40,018 nt of DNA from Deltaproteobacteria bacterium UBA6106 (GCA_002428485.1 DIWM01000049.1:92118-132135); one strand, 5' to 3'. Shown: positions 1 to 7,363, counted from the stretch's first letter. Notes: generated by a model not told the origin, from the letters alone. A program made the numbers and translations.

Positions 1-50
1 CCTCACGACGGTTTGCTACAGGATATCCCGGCACCGATGCTCTCATGATA
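1..50. repeat. Partial copy of repeat family R1
   Basis: The first bases of the window carry CCTCACGACGGTTTGCT, followed by a GGATATCCCGGCACCG-like stretch. The same order occurs at 2845-2883 (CCTCACGACGGTTTGCT, then GGACATCCCGACACAAG) and, on the other strand, at 6981-7020. It is therefore one end of a dispersed intergenic element cut by the window edge. It lies just downstream of the permease gene, so no second permease (DppC type) follows directly within the window. Confidence 0.6.
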
Positions 51-69
51 TGTAAGGGTTAAAAACTTC

Positions 70-1044
70 TCACCCTATTCTAATTCTTGGGTCGGCAAGG
101 GCGTAGGAGATGTCGGCGATGAGGTTGCCGAGGAGCGTCAGGAATGCGCCGATGACGAGGATCCCCATGATCGTCGGATAGTCCCGCGCCATGACACTCA
201 TATAAAAGAGCTGTCCCATGCCGGGGATAGAGAAGATGCTCTCGAAGATCACGCTTCCGCCGATAAGCCCGGGGATAGAGAGCCCCAGTATGGTGATCAC
301 CGGCAGGAGGGCGTTTCGCAGGGCGTGTTTCTTGAGGACCATGCTTTCCGGGAGCCCTTTGGCATACGCTGTCGTGATGTATTCCTGGCGGAGCACTTCG
401 AGAAGGCTGTTCTTCATGTAACGGGATATGCCTGCAAGTCCCCCGAAGCCGGAGATGCAGACGGGCAGGATGAGATGCTTCGCCACATCGATGGTCTTGT
501 CAAAGAACGAAAGCTCGCTGAAATTGAATGATTTGATGCCTGATATGGGGAGCAGCTCGAGGTATACGCCGAAGAACATCATCAAAAGAAGCGCGATCCA
601 GAACGTCGGGGCCGCATACCCCGCGAAGACAAAGGAGGTGAGCGCCTTGTCGAGGATGCTGTCCTTGTAGCGGGCGCAGTAGATCCCTATGGGGATTCCC
701 ACAAGGAAGATGAGCGCCAGGGAGAGGAGGTTGATGAGTATCGTTACGGGGAGCCTTTCCTTTATCTTGTCGATGACAGGCCGTCTGTCCGGTGCGAAGG
801 ATATGCCGAAATCAAATTTTACGATCCTCTTGAGCCACATCCAGTACTGCACGTGGAGGGGCTTGTCGAGGCCGTAAAAGGCGCGTATCCTCTCCCTCAC
901 CTGCTTGGTCACCTTGGGGTTCATGTCGGTATCAAATGCCCCGGGCTCGCCGGGCACAAGATGGATCACCAGGAACGAGATCAGCGTGATCCCGAAGAGC
1001 ATAGGGACCATGAAGAAGAGCCGCTTAAGGAGATAGCGCAGCAT
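70..1044 (-). CDS. Peptide ABC transporter permease (DppB/OppB family)
   Basis: Inner-membrane permease of a dipeptide/oligopeptide ABC importer, 324 residues, the usual length for the family. The N-terminus has the typical LLKRLF start, a first membrane helix at about residues 8-30 ending in HLVPGEPG, a periplasmic loop to about 100, then five further hydrophobic segments. The cytoplasmic loop near 245-275 (ALRNALLPVITILGLSIPG) is the EAA-type ATPase docking motif, and the FESIFSIPGMGQL signature follows. The start overlaps the end of the upstream binding-protein gene by 20 bases, so the two are co-transcribed and probably translationally coupled. The partner permease and the ATPases are not in the window, and a repeat follows the stop codon, so the rest of the transporter may lie elsewhere. 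Substrate (di- or oligopeptide, nickel, glutathione) cannot be told from this subunit. Confidence 0.92.
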   Translation of the reverse strand: MLRYLLKRLFFMVPMLFGITLISFLVIHLVPGEPGAFDTDMNPKVTKQVRERIRAFYGLDKPLHVQYWMWLKRIVKFDFGISFAPDRRPVIDKIKERLPVTILINLLSLALIFLVGIPIGIYCARYKDSILDKALTSFVFAGYAAPTFWIALLLMMFFGVYLELLPISGIKSFNFSELSFFDKTIDVAKHLILPVCISGFGGLAGISRYMKNSLLEVLRQEYITTAYAKGLPESMVLKKHALRNALLPVITILGLSIPGLIGGSVIFESIFSIPGMGQLFYMSVMARDYPTIMGILVIGAFLTLLGNLIADISYALADPRIRIG

Positions 1045-2659
1045 TCGCCTTGTACCTCCTCTGGTTTTCCGGTACGTACCATTTAATAAAATTATGCATC
1101 AGGCCTGCGGCGGCAGGCTCGATGCCTTTAAACCTTTTGTGGATCGCGACCGTTGCGTAAGGATAAAAGAGAAACACATAGGGCGCCTCTTCGGCGATTA
1201 TCTCCTGGAAGCGTCCGTAGTATCGCTTCCTCTGGGCCCTGTCGAAGGTGTGCCGCGCCTTTTCAATAATTTCATCAACCTCTTTGTTCTCGAATGATAT
1301 GAAGTTAAGTTCCTTCGGCCCCTGCTTTGAGGAATGCCATATGTCATAAGGGTCGGGCTCAGGATTGATCGACCACCCGAGTATGACGGCATCGAAGTTT
1401 CTTTTGTCGATGAATTCGTTGATCAGGCTTGCCCATTCCAGGACCCTGATCTTTACTGTGATGCCGACCTCGGAGAGCCGCCTCTGGATCAGCTCCGCGC
1501 ACTGTATCCTGACGGTGTTTCCCTGATTGACGAGGAGCATGAACTCAAAGGGGCTGCCGTTCCTTTTCAGTATGCCGTCGGGTCCTTTTTCGTATCCTAC
1601 CTCTTTTAAAAGCGCCAACGCCTTTTCCTTGCTGTAGGCATATTTTTTTACGTTGCCGTTATAGGCCCACATGTTCGGCGTAAAAGGCCCTGTAGCCTCT
1701 TCCCCCAGGCCAAGGAGTATGCCGTCGATTATCTCTTTTCTGTCGATCGCGTGAGATATTGCCTGCCGTACCCGCCTGTCTTTGAAGGGCCCATGTTTCA
1801 GGTTAAATCCAAGATAGGTATAGTTGAAGGCGAGGTATTTGAATTTGTTATATTCCTGCTTGAACCTGGGATACTCTGTCTGCTTCAGGAATTGCAGAGG
1901 CGCAAGCCCCATCATGTCGATTCCGTAACGCTTGAGCTCAAGGAACATAGTGGCGCTGTCGGGGATGATACGCATCATGTACCGGTCGATGTAAGGTCTC
2001 CCTTCAAAATAGTCCTTGTTCACCGTCAGGACAACCCTTTCGCCCGGTACCCATTCCTTAAAGATAAAAGGGCCTGTCCCGACAGGTTTCCTGATAAGCG
2101 GCGACGCGGTAATGTCCTTCCCTTCGAGAAGGTGTCTCGGCATGATCGCCGTTGCCCAGCTTATCAGCGCCGGCGCGAAGGGCTTGTCGTAGGTTGCCCT
2201 GAATGTATGGTCATCGAGCACCTCGGCCTTTTTCACGAGCTGAAAATCGGCAGCGTATGCCGTCGGGGTCTTTGGGTCGATGGTGACCTTATAGGTATAC
2301 ATGACGTCGTGGGCCGTGAAGGGTTTTCCGTCGTGCCACTGCACGTCCTTTTTCAAACGAAACGTTATGGAGAGGTTATCCTTTGCGATCTCCCAGGATT
2401 CGGCAAGGTCGCCGACGATGTTAAGGTCTTTATCGTATTTGACAAGGCCGTTGTAAACGCGGCCTGCTATCTCATGGGATGCCGAATCTGTAGAGAGGAG
2501 CGGGATAAGGTTCGACGCCTCTCCGATGGATGCCATAACGATCGTGTCCCCGCAGGCCGGTTTCCCCGGGTCATCGTATGACGTTGTCCCCTTCTGCTGC
2601 GAACAGCCGAAGAACAGGAATGCAAGCAATATAAAGAGAAGACCTTGTCTGGGTAGCAT
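1025..2659 (-). CDS. Peptide ABC transporter substrate-binding lipoprotein (SBP_bac_5)
   Basis: Extracytoplasmic solute-binding protein of family 5 (DppA/OppA type), 544 residues from the chosen start. It begins with a lipoprotein signal (LLFILLAFLFFGC, Cys near residue 19), so it should be anchored in a membrane. The mature part shows the family hallmarks: AESWEIAKDNLSITFRLKKDVQWHDGKPF near the N-terminus, then GTGPFIFKEW and RVRQAISHAIDRKEI. The frame is open 33 bases further upstream, but the ATG at 2659 places the signal peptide at the N-terminus and lies 10 bases behind a good -10 box, while the earlier start would lie at the edge of the -35. The gene overlaps the permease gene downstream. 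It presumably delivers peptides as carbon, nitrogen or electron source; exact ligand unknown. Confidence 0.92.
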   Translation of the reverse strand: MLPRQGLLFILLAFLFFGCSQQKGTTSYDDPGKPACGDTIVMASIGEASNLIPLLSTDSASHEIAGRVYNGLVKYDKDLNIVGDLAESWEIAKDNLSITFRLKKDVQWHDGKPFTAHDVMYTYKVTIDPKTPTAYAADFQLVKKAEVLDDHTFRATYDKPFAPALISWATAIMPRHLLEGKDITASPLIRKPVGTGPFIFKEWVPGERVVLTVNKDYFEGRPYIDRYMMRIIPDSATMFLELKRYGIDMMGLAPLQFLKQTEYPRFKQEYNKFKYLAFNYTYLGFNLKHGPFKDRRVRQAISHAIDRKEIIDGILLGLGEEATGPFTPNMWAYNGNVKKYAYSKEKALALLKEVGYEKGPDGILKRNGSPFEFMLLVNQGNTVRIQCAELIQRRLSEVGITVKIRVLEWASLINEFIDKRNFDAVILGWSINPEPDPYDIWHSSKQGPKELNFISFENKEVDEIIEKARHTFDRAQRKRYYGRFQEIIAEEAPYVFLFYPYATVAIHKRFKGIEPAAAGLMHNFIKWYVPENQRRYKANAALSP

Positions 2660-2669
2660 TGACGTGGTT

Positions 2670-2698
2670 ATTCTAACAAAGGTATCTGTCAAAGTAAA
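2670..2698 (-). promoter_or_regulatory. Predicted promoter of the peptide transporter unit
   Basis: On the minus strand TTTACT (2693-2698), a 17-base spacer and TAGAAT (2670-2675, 5 of 6 to consensus) lie 10 bases before the ATG at 2659. Transcription would start only about 3-4 bases before the start codon, giving an almost leaderless mRNA. Confidence 0.5.
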
Positions 2699-2735
2699 GG
2701 AACGATGCTTAAATCCAGATTATGCATTAGGATGA

Positions 2736-2883
2736 GCACTTGTGTCGGAATGTCCCCGCAAACACGCTCATTCCGCTCCAGCGGCTACATTCGCTCGCGC
2801 TCGGCTTCGGAACTTTTGCTAAGCAAAAGGCCGAGCTTCCTCGCCTCACGACGGTTTGCTCAAGGACATCCCGACACAAGTGC
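2736..2883. repeat. R1 intergenic element: long inverted repeat with internal cruciform
   Basis: Arms of 20 bases at 2736-2755 and 2864-2883 are reverse complements with one mismatch (GCACTTGTGTCGG-A/G-ATGTCC). Inside lies a second dyad, GCTCGGC (2799-2805) with GCCGAGC (2830-2836), enclosing CTTTTGCT-A-AGCAAAAG (2813-2829). The element contains no plausible gene. Parts recur at 1-50 and, inverted, at 6975-7030 and 7224-7262, so it is a dispersed, probably non-autonomous element. It fills the divergent intergenic space between the transporter and pfkA without touching either promoter. Confidence 0.75.
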
Positions 2884-2911
2884 AAATGAATTACCCGGAT
2901 TAAAAAACCGC

Positions 2912-2940
2912 TTGACTTTGCAGCGTATTCGTCAATACTA
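2912..2940 (+). promoter_or_regulatory. Predicted promoter of phosphofructokinase gene
   Basis: TTGACT (2912-2917) is followed by an imperfect -10 around 2934-2940 (AATACTA; spacing 16-17). A start near 2947 would leave a leader of about 34 bases that contains the strong Shine-Dalgarno GGAGGGGG just before the ATG at 2981. The -35 is good and the -10 weak. Confidence 0.4.
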
Positions 2941-2980
2941 AGATGTATAAGGTTCCCAATCTTTTTCTCTGGAGGGGGTT

Positions 2981-4075
2981 ATGGCGTTTGGAAAGAAGAT
3001 TGCCATCAATACAGGCGGAGGTGACGCTCCGGGTCTGAACGCGGTCATTGAGGCTGTCGTCATGTCCGCGTCGAAAAGGAACTGGGAGGTCTACGGCATC
3101 AGGAATGGCTACGCAGGACTCCTGAATATCAACGAGATCATACGATTGACACCTGAAATGGTGCGAGGCATCTCAAACATGGGCGGCACTATCCTGGGGA
3201 CGACAAACAAGGGAAATCCCTTTGAAATGCCCATCCCTGGCGCAACGGGCGAGATAGAGATACGGGACGTCTCGGACAAGGTCGTAGAAAATTTCCAGCG
3301 GCTCGGCTTCGACTGCCTCATTGCCGTGGGCGGCGACGGGAGCCTTAAGATAGCCCATGATTTTTACAAAAAGGGCGTGCCTGTTATAGGCGTCCCGAAG
3401 ACCATCGATAATGACCTCGGGGGGACGGTGATCACCTTTGGCTTCGATACGGCGGTGAGCATAGCCACAGAGGCGATTGACCGCCTCCACTCGACCGCGC
3501 GCTCTCATGACCGCGTCATGGTCGTTGAGGTCATGGGGCGCCACGCAGGCTGGATAGCCCTCAACAGCGGACTCTCAGGAGGGGCGGACGCGATACTCCT
3601 CCCCGAGATCCCTTTCGATATCGACAAGGTGTGCCGGCATATCATGGACAATGAGCTCCATGGCCGCCATTATGCCATTGTCGTCGCGGGAGAGGGAGCT
3701 GCGCCGGTAGGCGGGTCCGAGCTCTCAAAAGGGGCCGGCGAGATCGGGAGGCAGGACGTCGTCCTCGGCGGGGTAGGCGAATTTGTGGCAAAGGCTATAG
3801 CAAAGAAGACCGGCAAGGACACCCGCTCGATTGTCCTCGGCCACCTCCAGAGAGGAGGATCTCCTACGACATTCGACAGGCTTGTTTCGCTCCGCTTCGG
3901 CGCGGCGGCAGTGCGCACGGCCGAGGCCGGGCAGTTCGGCGTAATGGTTGCCCTTGTTCCGCCGGAGATGAAGGGCGTGCCCCTCGCTGATGTGATCGGC
4001 AAGATACGGAAGGTCCCCCTCGATTCCGATTCGATCCAGACCGCGCGTGAGATGGGGATCTGCCTTGGAGATTGA
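2981..4075 (+). CDS. pfkA: 6-phosphofructokinase, mixed-substrate (group III) type
   Basis: Phosphorylates fructose 6-phosphate to fructose 1,6-bisphosphate in cytoplasmic glycolysis. The 364-residue protein shows GGGDAPGLNAVI at residues 12-23 (phosphoryl-donor loop), VGGDGSLKIA near 116-125, the catalytic PKTIDNDLGGT near 139-149, MGRHAGWIAL near 190-199, the LPE motif, and GHLQRGGSPTTFDR near 287-300. In this family Gly in GGDGS (E. coli position 104) points to ATP as donor, whereas Asp there gives the PPi enzymes. The Lys in PKTIDND (position 124 equivalent) is typical of the PPi and mixed group and not of the allosteric bacterial ATP enzymes (PGTIDND). The G/K pair therefore suggests an ATP-dependent member of group III, probably without E. 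coli type allostery. A strong Shine-Dalgarno supports the start. The end overlaps the cupin gene. Confidence 0.93.
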   Translation: MAFGKKIAINTGGGDAPGLNAVIEAVVMSASKRNWEVYGIRNGYAGLLNINEIIRLTPEMVRGISNMGGTILGTTNKGNPFEMPIPGATGEIEIRDVSDKVVENFQRLGFDCLIAVGGDGSLKIAHDFYKKGVPVIGVPKTIDNDLGGTVITFGFDTAVSIATEAIDRLHSTARSHDRVMVVEVMGRHAGWIALNSGLSGGADAILLPEIPFDIDKVCRHIMDNELHGRHYAIVVAGEGAAPVGGSELSKGAGEIGRQDVVLGGVGEFVAKAIAKKTGKDTRSIVLGHLQRGGSPTTFDRLVSLRFGAAAVRTAEAGQFGVMVALVPPEMKGVPLADVIGKIRKVPLDSDSIQTAREMGICLGD

Positions 4076-4391
4076 AAATATTTTTCACCCCTTGCCGGAA
4101 GCGAAGACCGAAGAAATTGTCGAAACCCTTTTGGAGAACGACCATCTCAGGATCGAGAGAATCGTCTCGGAGGGACAGGCAACGCCGCAAGGGGAATGGC
4201 TCGACCAGACAGCAGATGAATGGGTGGTCCTGCTTCAGGGAAGCGCCGGGCTCATGTTCGAGGGTGGACCGGAGATCGCTGTGATGCGGCCCGGCGATCA
4301 TCTGTTCATCCCTTCCCATAAGAAGCACCGTGTCGAATGGACGGACAATACGCAGAAGACTATCTGGCTCGCAGTGCACATTGAACCATAG
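4065..4391 (+). CDS. Small cupin-domain protein
   Basis: Single-domain cupin of about 108 residues. The core is visible: DEWVVLLQGSAGLMFEGG, then VMRPGDHLFIPSHKKHRVEWT, matching the two cupin motifs with Glu in the first and PGD...H in the second. Several metal-binding positions of classical cupins (the HxH pair) are not seen, so metal binding is uncertain. The frame is open from a GTG at 4047, but relatives typically start close to the IENIFHPLPE segment, so I prefer the TTG at 4065, preceded by GATGGGGA. Either start overlaps the end of pfkA in another frame, so it is translated from the same mRNA. Function unknown; a sugar-phosphate or sensor role is only a guess from the neighbour. Confidence 0.75.
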   Translation: MEIENIFHPLPEAKTEEIVETLLENDHLRIERIVSEGQATPQGEWLDQTADEWVVLLQGSAGLMFEGGPEIAVMRPGDHLFIPSHKKHRVEWTDNTQKTIWLAVHIEP

Positions 4392-4523
4392 CTCATGAAA
4401 AAACAAGCACGAATATCTAAGCACTAAATCCTAAACAATATCAAAATTCGAATATCAAATGTTCCAGACAAATGCTCTTCAACAGGTTTTGAATTTTGAA
4501 CATTTGAATTTGTTTAGGATTTA
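4388..4523 (+). repeat. R2 AT-rich element, copy A (directly behind cupin stop codon)
   Basis: Starts at the cupin stop with CATAGCTCATGAAAAAA, then AAGCAC and TCTAAGCAC, and runs into an imperfect inverted repeat whose outer ends are AAATCCTAAACAA and TTGTTTAGGATTT. Copy B (20942-21101) matches it over the full length in reverse complement; copy C (7273-7356) is partial. No coding capacity. Size, terminal inverted repeats and AT-richness resemble a miniature inverted-repeat element or a mobile 3' untranslated region. Confidence 0.75.
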
Positions 4524-4530
4524 ATGCATT

Positions 4531-4776
4531 GTCTCTCGCCCGCTTCGCTCGAGCCCGCAGAGTACGCAGAGAAAGACAGAATATACTGTCGGCAGAAATA
4601 AGAGGAACCATCATTCTGCCGACACTCTCAGCACCTGGCGGTGCAGGAGTAAGTATTACCCGCAGGGGTATGCGGGTTTGCCGGTATGAATCTTTCTCCC
4701 ATACCGGCAAAAGAAAGTCCTTCTCTGCGCCCTCTGCGTCTCGAAGGAGCGCAGCGACTGGGCGTGAGAAAAAGAG
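4531..4776. repeat. Hairpin island: inverted repeat enclosing four perfect hairpins
   Basis: The outer arms are 4531-4577 and 4717-4770 (for example CGCAGAGTACGCAGAGAAAGAC against the complement of GTCCTTCTCTGCGCCCTCTGCG). Between them are four consecutive dyads: 4587-4597/4614-4624 (11 base pairs, TGTCGGCAGAA), 4631-4635/4640-4644 (GCACC, loop TGGC), 4658-4663/4672-4677 (ACCCGC) and 4679-4688/4700-4709 (10 base pairs, TGCCGGTATG). All four stems are perfect. No open frame here looks coding. The 'cgcagagg-cgcagag' type arms are, from memory, common in intergenic DNA of environmental bacteria. It could be a folded RNA or a composite of nested palindromic elements. Confidence 0.6.
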
Positions 4777-4814
4777 CCTTTAAGATATTAGAATTTCGAT
4801 ACCCGTAATAGACC

Positions 4815-4843
4815 TTGACATGTACCTATGCTCATTGCATAAT
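4815..4843 (+). promoter_or_regulatory. Predicted promoter of nitroreductase gene, abutting the start codon
   Basis: TTGACA (4815-4820), a 17-base spacer and CATAAT (4838-4843) lie 5 bases before the ATG at 4849. Transcription should begin at or next to the A of ATG, giving a leaderless message. Confidence 0.6.
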
Positions 4844-4848
4844 AAGGC

Positions 4849-5424
4849 ATGGACTTGCTGAAAGTCATTCATGAGCGAAGGAGCATCAGGAAATACAGGA
4901 AGGATCCTGTCCCCGAAGAGATCATCATTGAGATCCTCGAAGCGGCACGGCGTTCGCCGTCGTGGGCAAACACGCAGGTGTGGAGATTTATCGTTGTGAA
5001 AGATCAGGCAATAAAAGAGAGGCTCGCCTCAGAGATATTTTCCGGCGGCAATCCCGCACGGCAGGCGATCATCGATGCCCCGGTCCTCATCTGCATTGCT
5101 GCGCAGAGGGGGTTGTCCGGCTTCTATAAAGGACAGGTTACCACTGACAAGGGCGATTGGTTCATGTTCGACGCAGGGATCGCAATGGAACACATCGTGC
5201 TTGCAGCGTGGAATTTCGGCCTCGGCACCGTCCACGTTGGACTCTTCGACGCGAAGAAGACCGAAGAGACCCTGAAGATACCGGAAGGATTCTCGATCAC
5301 AGCAATAACGCCGCTGGGCTATTTTGACGAGACGCCCGGCGAGGCGCCCAGGCTCACCCCCCGCAAACCCTTAAAAGAGATCGCCTACCTCAACACCTTC
5401 GGCACGGAATATATCAAAGAATAG
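4849..5424 (+). CDS. Nitroreductase family flavoprotein
   Basis: FMN-dependent NAD(P)H oxidoreductase of the nitroreductase fold, 191 residues. The N-terminal IHERRSIRKYRKDPVP with RRSIRKY (FMN phosphate contacts) and AARRSPSWANTQVWRFIVV (residues 32-50) are hallmark segments. Residues 103-128 (DWFMFDAGIAMEHIVLAAWNFGLGTVHVG) form the conserved helix and Gly-rich turn, and the C-terminus carries the LGYFDETP motif. The physiological substrate of such small enzymes is rarely known; nitroaromatics, quinones and enones are all possible. The start is fixed by a textbook promoter ending five bases upstream. No ribosome binding site is present, consistent with leaderless translation. Likely monocistronic. 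Confidence 0.9.
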   Translation: MDLLKVIHERRSIRKYRKDPVPEEIIIEILEAARRSPSWANTQVWRFIVVKDQAIKERLASEIFSGGNPARQAIIDAPVLICIAAQRGLSGFYKGQVTTDKGDWFMFDAGIAMEHIVLAAWNFGLGTVHVGLFDAKKTEETLKIPEGFSITAITPLGYFDETPGEAPRLTPRKPLKEIAYLNTFGTEYIKE

Positions 5425-5480
5425 ACTGTAACGATAAAAACAGCCAATATCGAAGATCATGCACAGGGGGGGAATGGCGA

Positions 5481-5978
5481 ATGACCTATGAGAGGTTCGA
5501 AGATTTACCCGTATGGAAAAGGGCGATGGACCTTGCCGAAAAAGTGTATACGTTAACGGAGGGCGAGCAGTTTAAGAAGAAATACAGCCTCCGTGACCAG
5601 ATCGAGCGGGCGGCGCTTTCGGTTTCCAATAACATTGCTGAAGGGTTTGAGCGTGGCACAACTCCGGAGCTTCTCACGTTCCTCTATATCGCGCGGGGCT
5701 CTGCCGGAGAAGTCAGGTCTATGCTCTGCTTCCTCGAAAGACTATTTGTCTTTCGGGATTTGAAATCTCAAATTTCAAATTTGAAATCCCTCGCAGAGGA
5801 AGTGTCCCGTCAACTGCGAGGCTGGGCCGATTCTCTTAAGAACAGTGAAATAAAAGGGCAGCGGTACCTAACCGAAAAAGAGCGTACGAAATACCAGAAC
5901 CAAAAAGAACAGGCTGAATTTGAGAAACTGCTTCAATCGTACACAAAAGGCAAGAGGGGAAACGATGCTTCTGAGTAA
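5481..5978 (+). CDS. Four-helix-bundle protein (S23 / 23S rRNA intervening-sequence family)
   Basis: 165-residue relative of the S23 proteins that are often encoded in 23S rRNA intervening sequences but also occur as free-standing genes. The family core is clear: FEDLPVWKRAMDLAEKVY (residues 5-22), KKYSLRDQIERAALSVSNNIAEGFERG (33-59), and FLYIARGSAGEVRSML (67-82). Usual members are about 115-130 residues. Here the segment after LERLFVF (residues 92-104, RDLKSQISNLKSL) is encoded by an AT-rich imperfect palindrome, and there is an extra charged tail rich in Lys, Glu and Gln at 120-165. GGGGGGAA before the ATG may serve as ribosome binding site. No rRNA surrounds it. The biochemical function of the family is unknown. 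It ends three bases before the next gene, so the two are probably co-transcribed. Confidence 0.85.
   Translation: MTYERFEDLPVWKRAMDLAEKVYTLTEGEQFKKKYSLRDQIERAALSVSNNIAEGFERGTTPELLTFLYIARGSAGEVRSMLCFLERLFVFRDLKSQISNLKSLAEEVSRQLRGWADSLKNSEIKGQRYLTEKERTKYQNQKEQAEFEKLLQSYTKGKRGNDASE
5755..5790. repeat. AT-rich palindromic insert inside the four-helix-bundle gene
   Basis: GGGATTTGAAATC at the left and AATTTGAAATCCC at the right are imperfect reverse complements (11 of 13), with AAATTTCAAATTT between them. The segment has a base composition unlike the flanking codons, keeps the reading frame, and encodes the low-complexity DLKSQISNLKS stretch in a position where relatives have a shorter loop. Confidence 0.55.
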
Positions 5979-5981
5979 ATC

Positions 5982-6974
5982 ATGGACATAGAATTTCATT
6001 ACTACATTACGTACATTGTTGCCCTCAGGGCGGGATTCAAGCCGGGAGATGCCTATGTGATCGCCTATGCTTCGCAATACACTGACGACAACACCACGGT
6101 ATACACGATCGATAAGGGAGGTCCCGGTGAGTATTCGAACTATATCAGCCAGACGACAAATATCCTCAAGCCGCAGAAGGAGCTGATGAGGATCTACCCG
6201 GCCTTTCATTTCATGCCGGGAACCTTGGGCGAGATAGCAGGCGACTGCGCCCGGCGCCGCGACGGGAAGCTCCACCTGATGAATACCATACCGGACAGCA
6301 TAAACAGCAGGCAGATCCTCAAGGCTGCCCTTGATTCTCATGATCTGTGCAGGATCGGCATAGCCACGCATATGTATGCCGATACCTTTGCGCATCAGAA
6401 CTTTGTCGGCTTTGAAGAGAGCTTCAACGGGATGAAGGGGTTGTTCGAAAGTATCGTGCCGGATATCGGACATGCCGACGCGGGATATAAACCGGACAGA
6501 ATTTCTTTGCTGTGGGAAGACCGGCGCCTCGTTCAAAATCATTCGAAGATCGACAACAAGGAACGTTTTATCGAGGCTGCACAATGTATCTATCAAAGAT
6601 ATGCGAGTTATCTGAACACTTCACCGGACAGCCGGAAAACGGCAGCACAGATAGATAAGGCGATCGGCAAGCATGAAGACGGCAGGAAGGCCCGCATCGA
6701 TCGTTATAAAAAACTGATCGGACGTGGTTTTATCAAATACGATAAAAAGGATTGGTTAAGAGAGGCGGTCGATCGTGTCAGCGTGGAGATCCCGTACGCC
6801 GGCGGGGAGGATACTGTTCCCAGGAGCGAAACGGAATATGCGTGGAAAGGGAACCACAAAGAGAGCCGCTGGTACCGTTTCCAGGAGGCCGTGAAGGCGC
6901 ATCAGCGGTTGGCAATGGACACCGTGATCGGCCCGATATTTGAAACAATGGAATTTAACCAGGATCTTTCATAA
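5982..6974 (+). CDS. DUF6765-like protein
   Basis: 330-residue soluble protein with no signal peptide. It starts MDIEFHYY, followed by IVALRAGFKPGDAYVIAYASQYTDDNTT (residues 11-38), and contains HDLCRIGIATHMYADTFAHQNFVGFEE near 125-151. The pattern of His and Asp residues in MDIEFHY, ASQYTDD and HMYADTFAHQ resembles the metal-binding all-alpha proteins related to P1 nuclease/phospholipase C, and I recall this arrangement as family DUF6765. Activity is not established, so hydrolase action on a phosphoester is only inference. The gene follows the four-helix-bundle gene by three bases, which suggests co-translation. It ends immediately before a repeat copy. Confidence 0.7.
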   Translation: MDIEFHYYITYIVALRAGFKPGDAYVIAYASQYTDDNTTVYTIDKGGPGEYSNYISQTTNILKPQKELMRIYPAFHFMPGTLGEIAGDCARRRDGKLHLMNTIPDSINSRQILKAALDSHDLCRIGIATHMYADTFAHQNFVGFEESFNGMKGLFESIVPDIGHADAGYKPDRISLLWEDRRLVQNHSKIDNKERFIEAAQCIYQRYASYLNTSPDSRKTAAQIDKAIGKHEDGRKARIDRYKKLIGRGFIKYDKKDWLREAVDRVSVEIPYAGGEDTVPRSETEYAWKGNHKESRWYRFQEAVKAHQRLAMDTVIGPIFETMEFNQDLS

Positions 6975-7262
6975 GGATGAGCACCGGTGCAGGTATATCC
7001 CGGAGTAAATCGTCGTGAGACGAGGAAGTTTGGTCGTATCATCCCACCCCCTCACCCTGACCCTCTCCCGCCAGGGGAGAGGGAATAGAAAAGACCCATG
7101 TATCTTCGGAACGGTGTGTGCAACTAAGACATCCTTTACAGTTTAGACCGGTGATGGACCCTCTCCCGCCAGGGGAGAGGGAATATTGTTACCACGAAGC
7201 GCTGCTTCGGGGGATCTGTTGATGGGGCGTGTTTGCGGGGGCATTCCGATACAACGGAGGCA
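6975..7262. repeat. R1 element copy, inverted, with its centre replaced
   Basis: Behind the DUF6765-like stop codon the sequence resembles the right half of the R1 element in reverse orientation (GATGAGCACCGGTGC..., CGTCGTGAGACGAGGAAG at 7011-7028), and 7224-7262 (GGGGCGTGTTTGCGGGGGCATTCCGA) resembles its other end. The stretch between, about 7035-7210, does not match R1 and contains the two R4 palindromes. It looks like an R1 copy interrupted or recombined by other repeats. I see no gene in 6975-7363. Confidence 0.55.
7058..7185. repeat. R4 palindrome, two direct copies
   Basis: CCCTCTCCCGCCAGGGGAGAGGG occurs at 7061-7083 and 7159-7181, each followed by AATA and preceded by GA. Each is a near-perfect stem with a short GCCA loop. 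Such palindromes are, from memory, widespread in intergenic DNA of environmental Gram-negatives. They could act as transcription barriers between the convergent genes here. Confidence 0.75.
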
Positions 7263-7272
7263 TGTCGTTTAT

Positions 7273-7356
7273 GTTTTGAATTTTGAACATTTGAATTTGT
7301 TTAGGATTTAGAAATTCGGATTTAGGATTTGCCTTGAGCCATGAGTCATGAGCCGG
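7273..7356 (-). repeat. R2 AT-rich element, copy C (partial, directly behind npd stop codon)
   Basis: Read on the minus strand from the stop codon of the flavin oxidoreductase: AACCGGCTCATGACTCATGG, then AAATCCTAAATCC, AAATCCTAAACAAATTC and AATGTTCAAAATTCAAAAC. Both ends match copies A and B, but the central half is missing. Confidence 0.65.
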
Positions 7357-7363
7357 TTTTTCG

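Noticed and set aside
1751..2581. 276-codon open frame on the plus strand
   Set aside because: It lies fully antisense to the peptide-binding protein, whose motifs are clear, and its translation has no recognisable domain or start signals.
4531..4776. CRISPR array
   Set aside because: The repeated pieces are inverted pairs with different sequences, not regularly spaced direct repeats.
5481..5978. 23S rRNA intervening sequence context
   Set aside because: The S23-type protein has no rRNA sequence on either side, so it is a free-standing gene.
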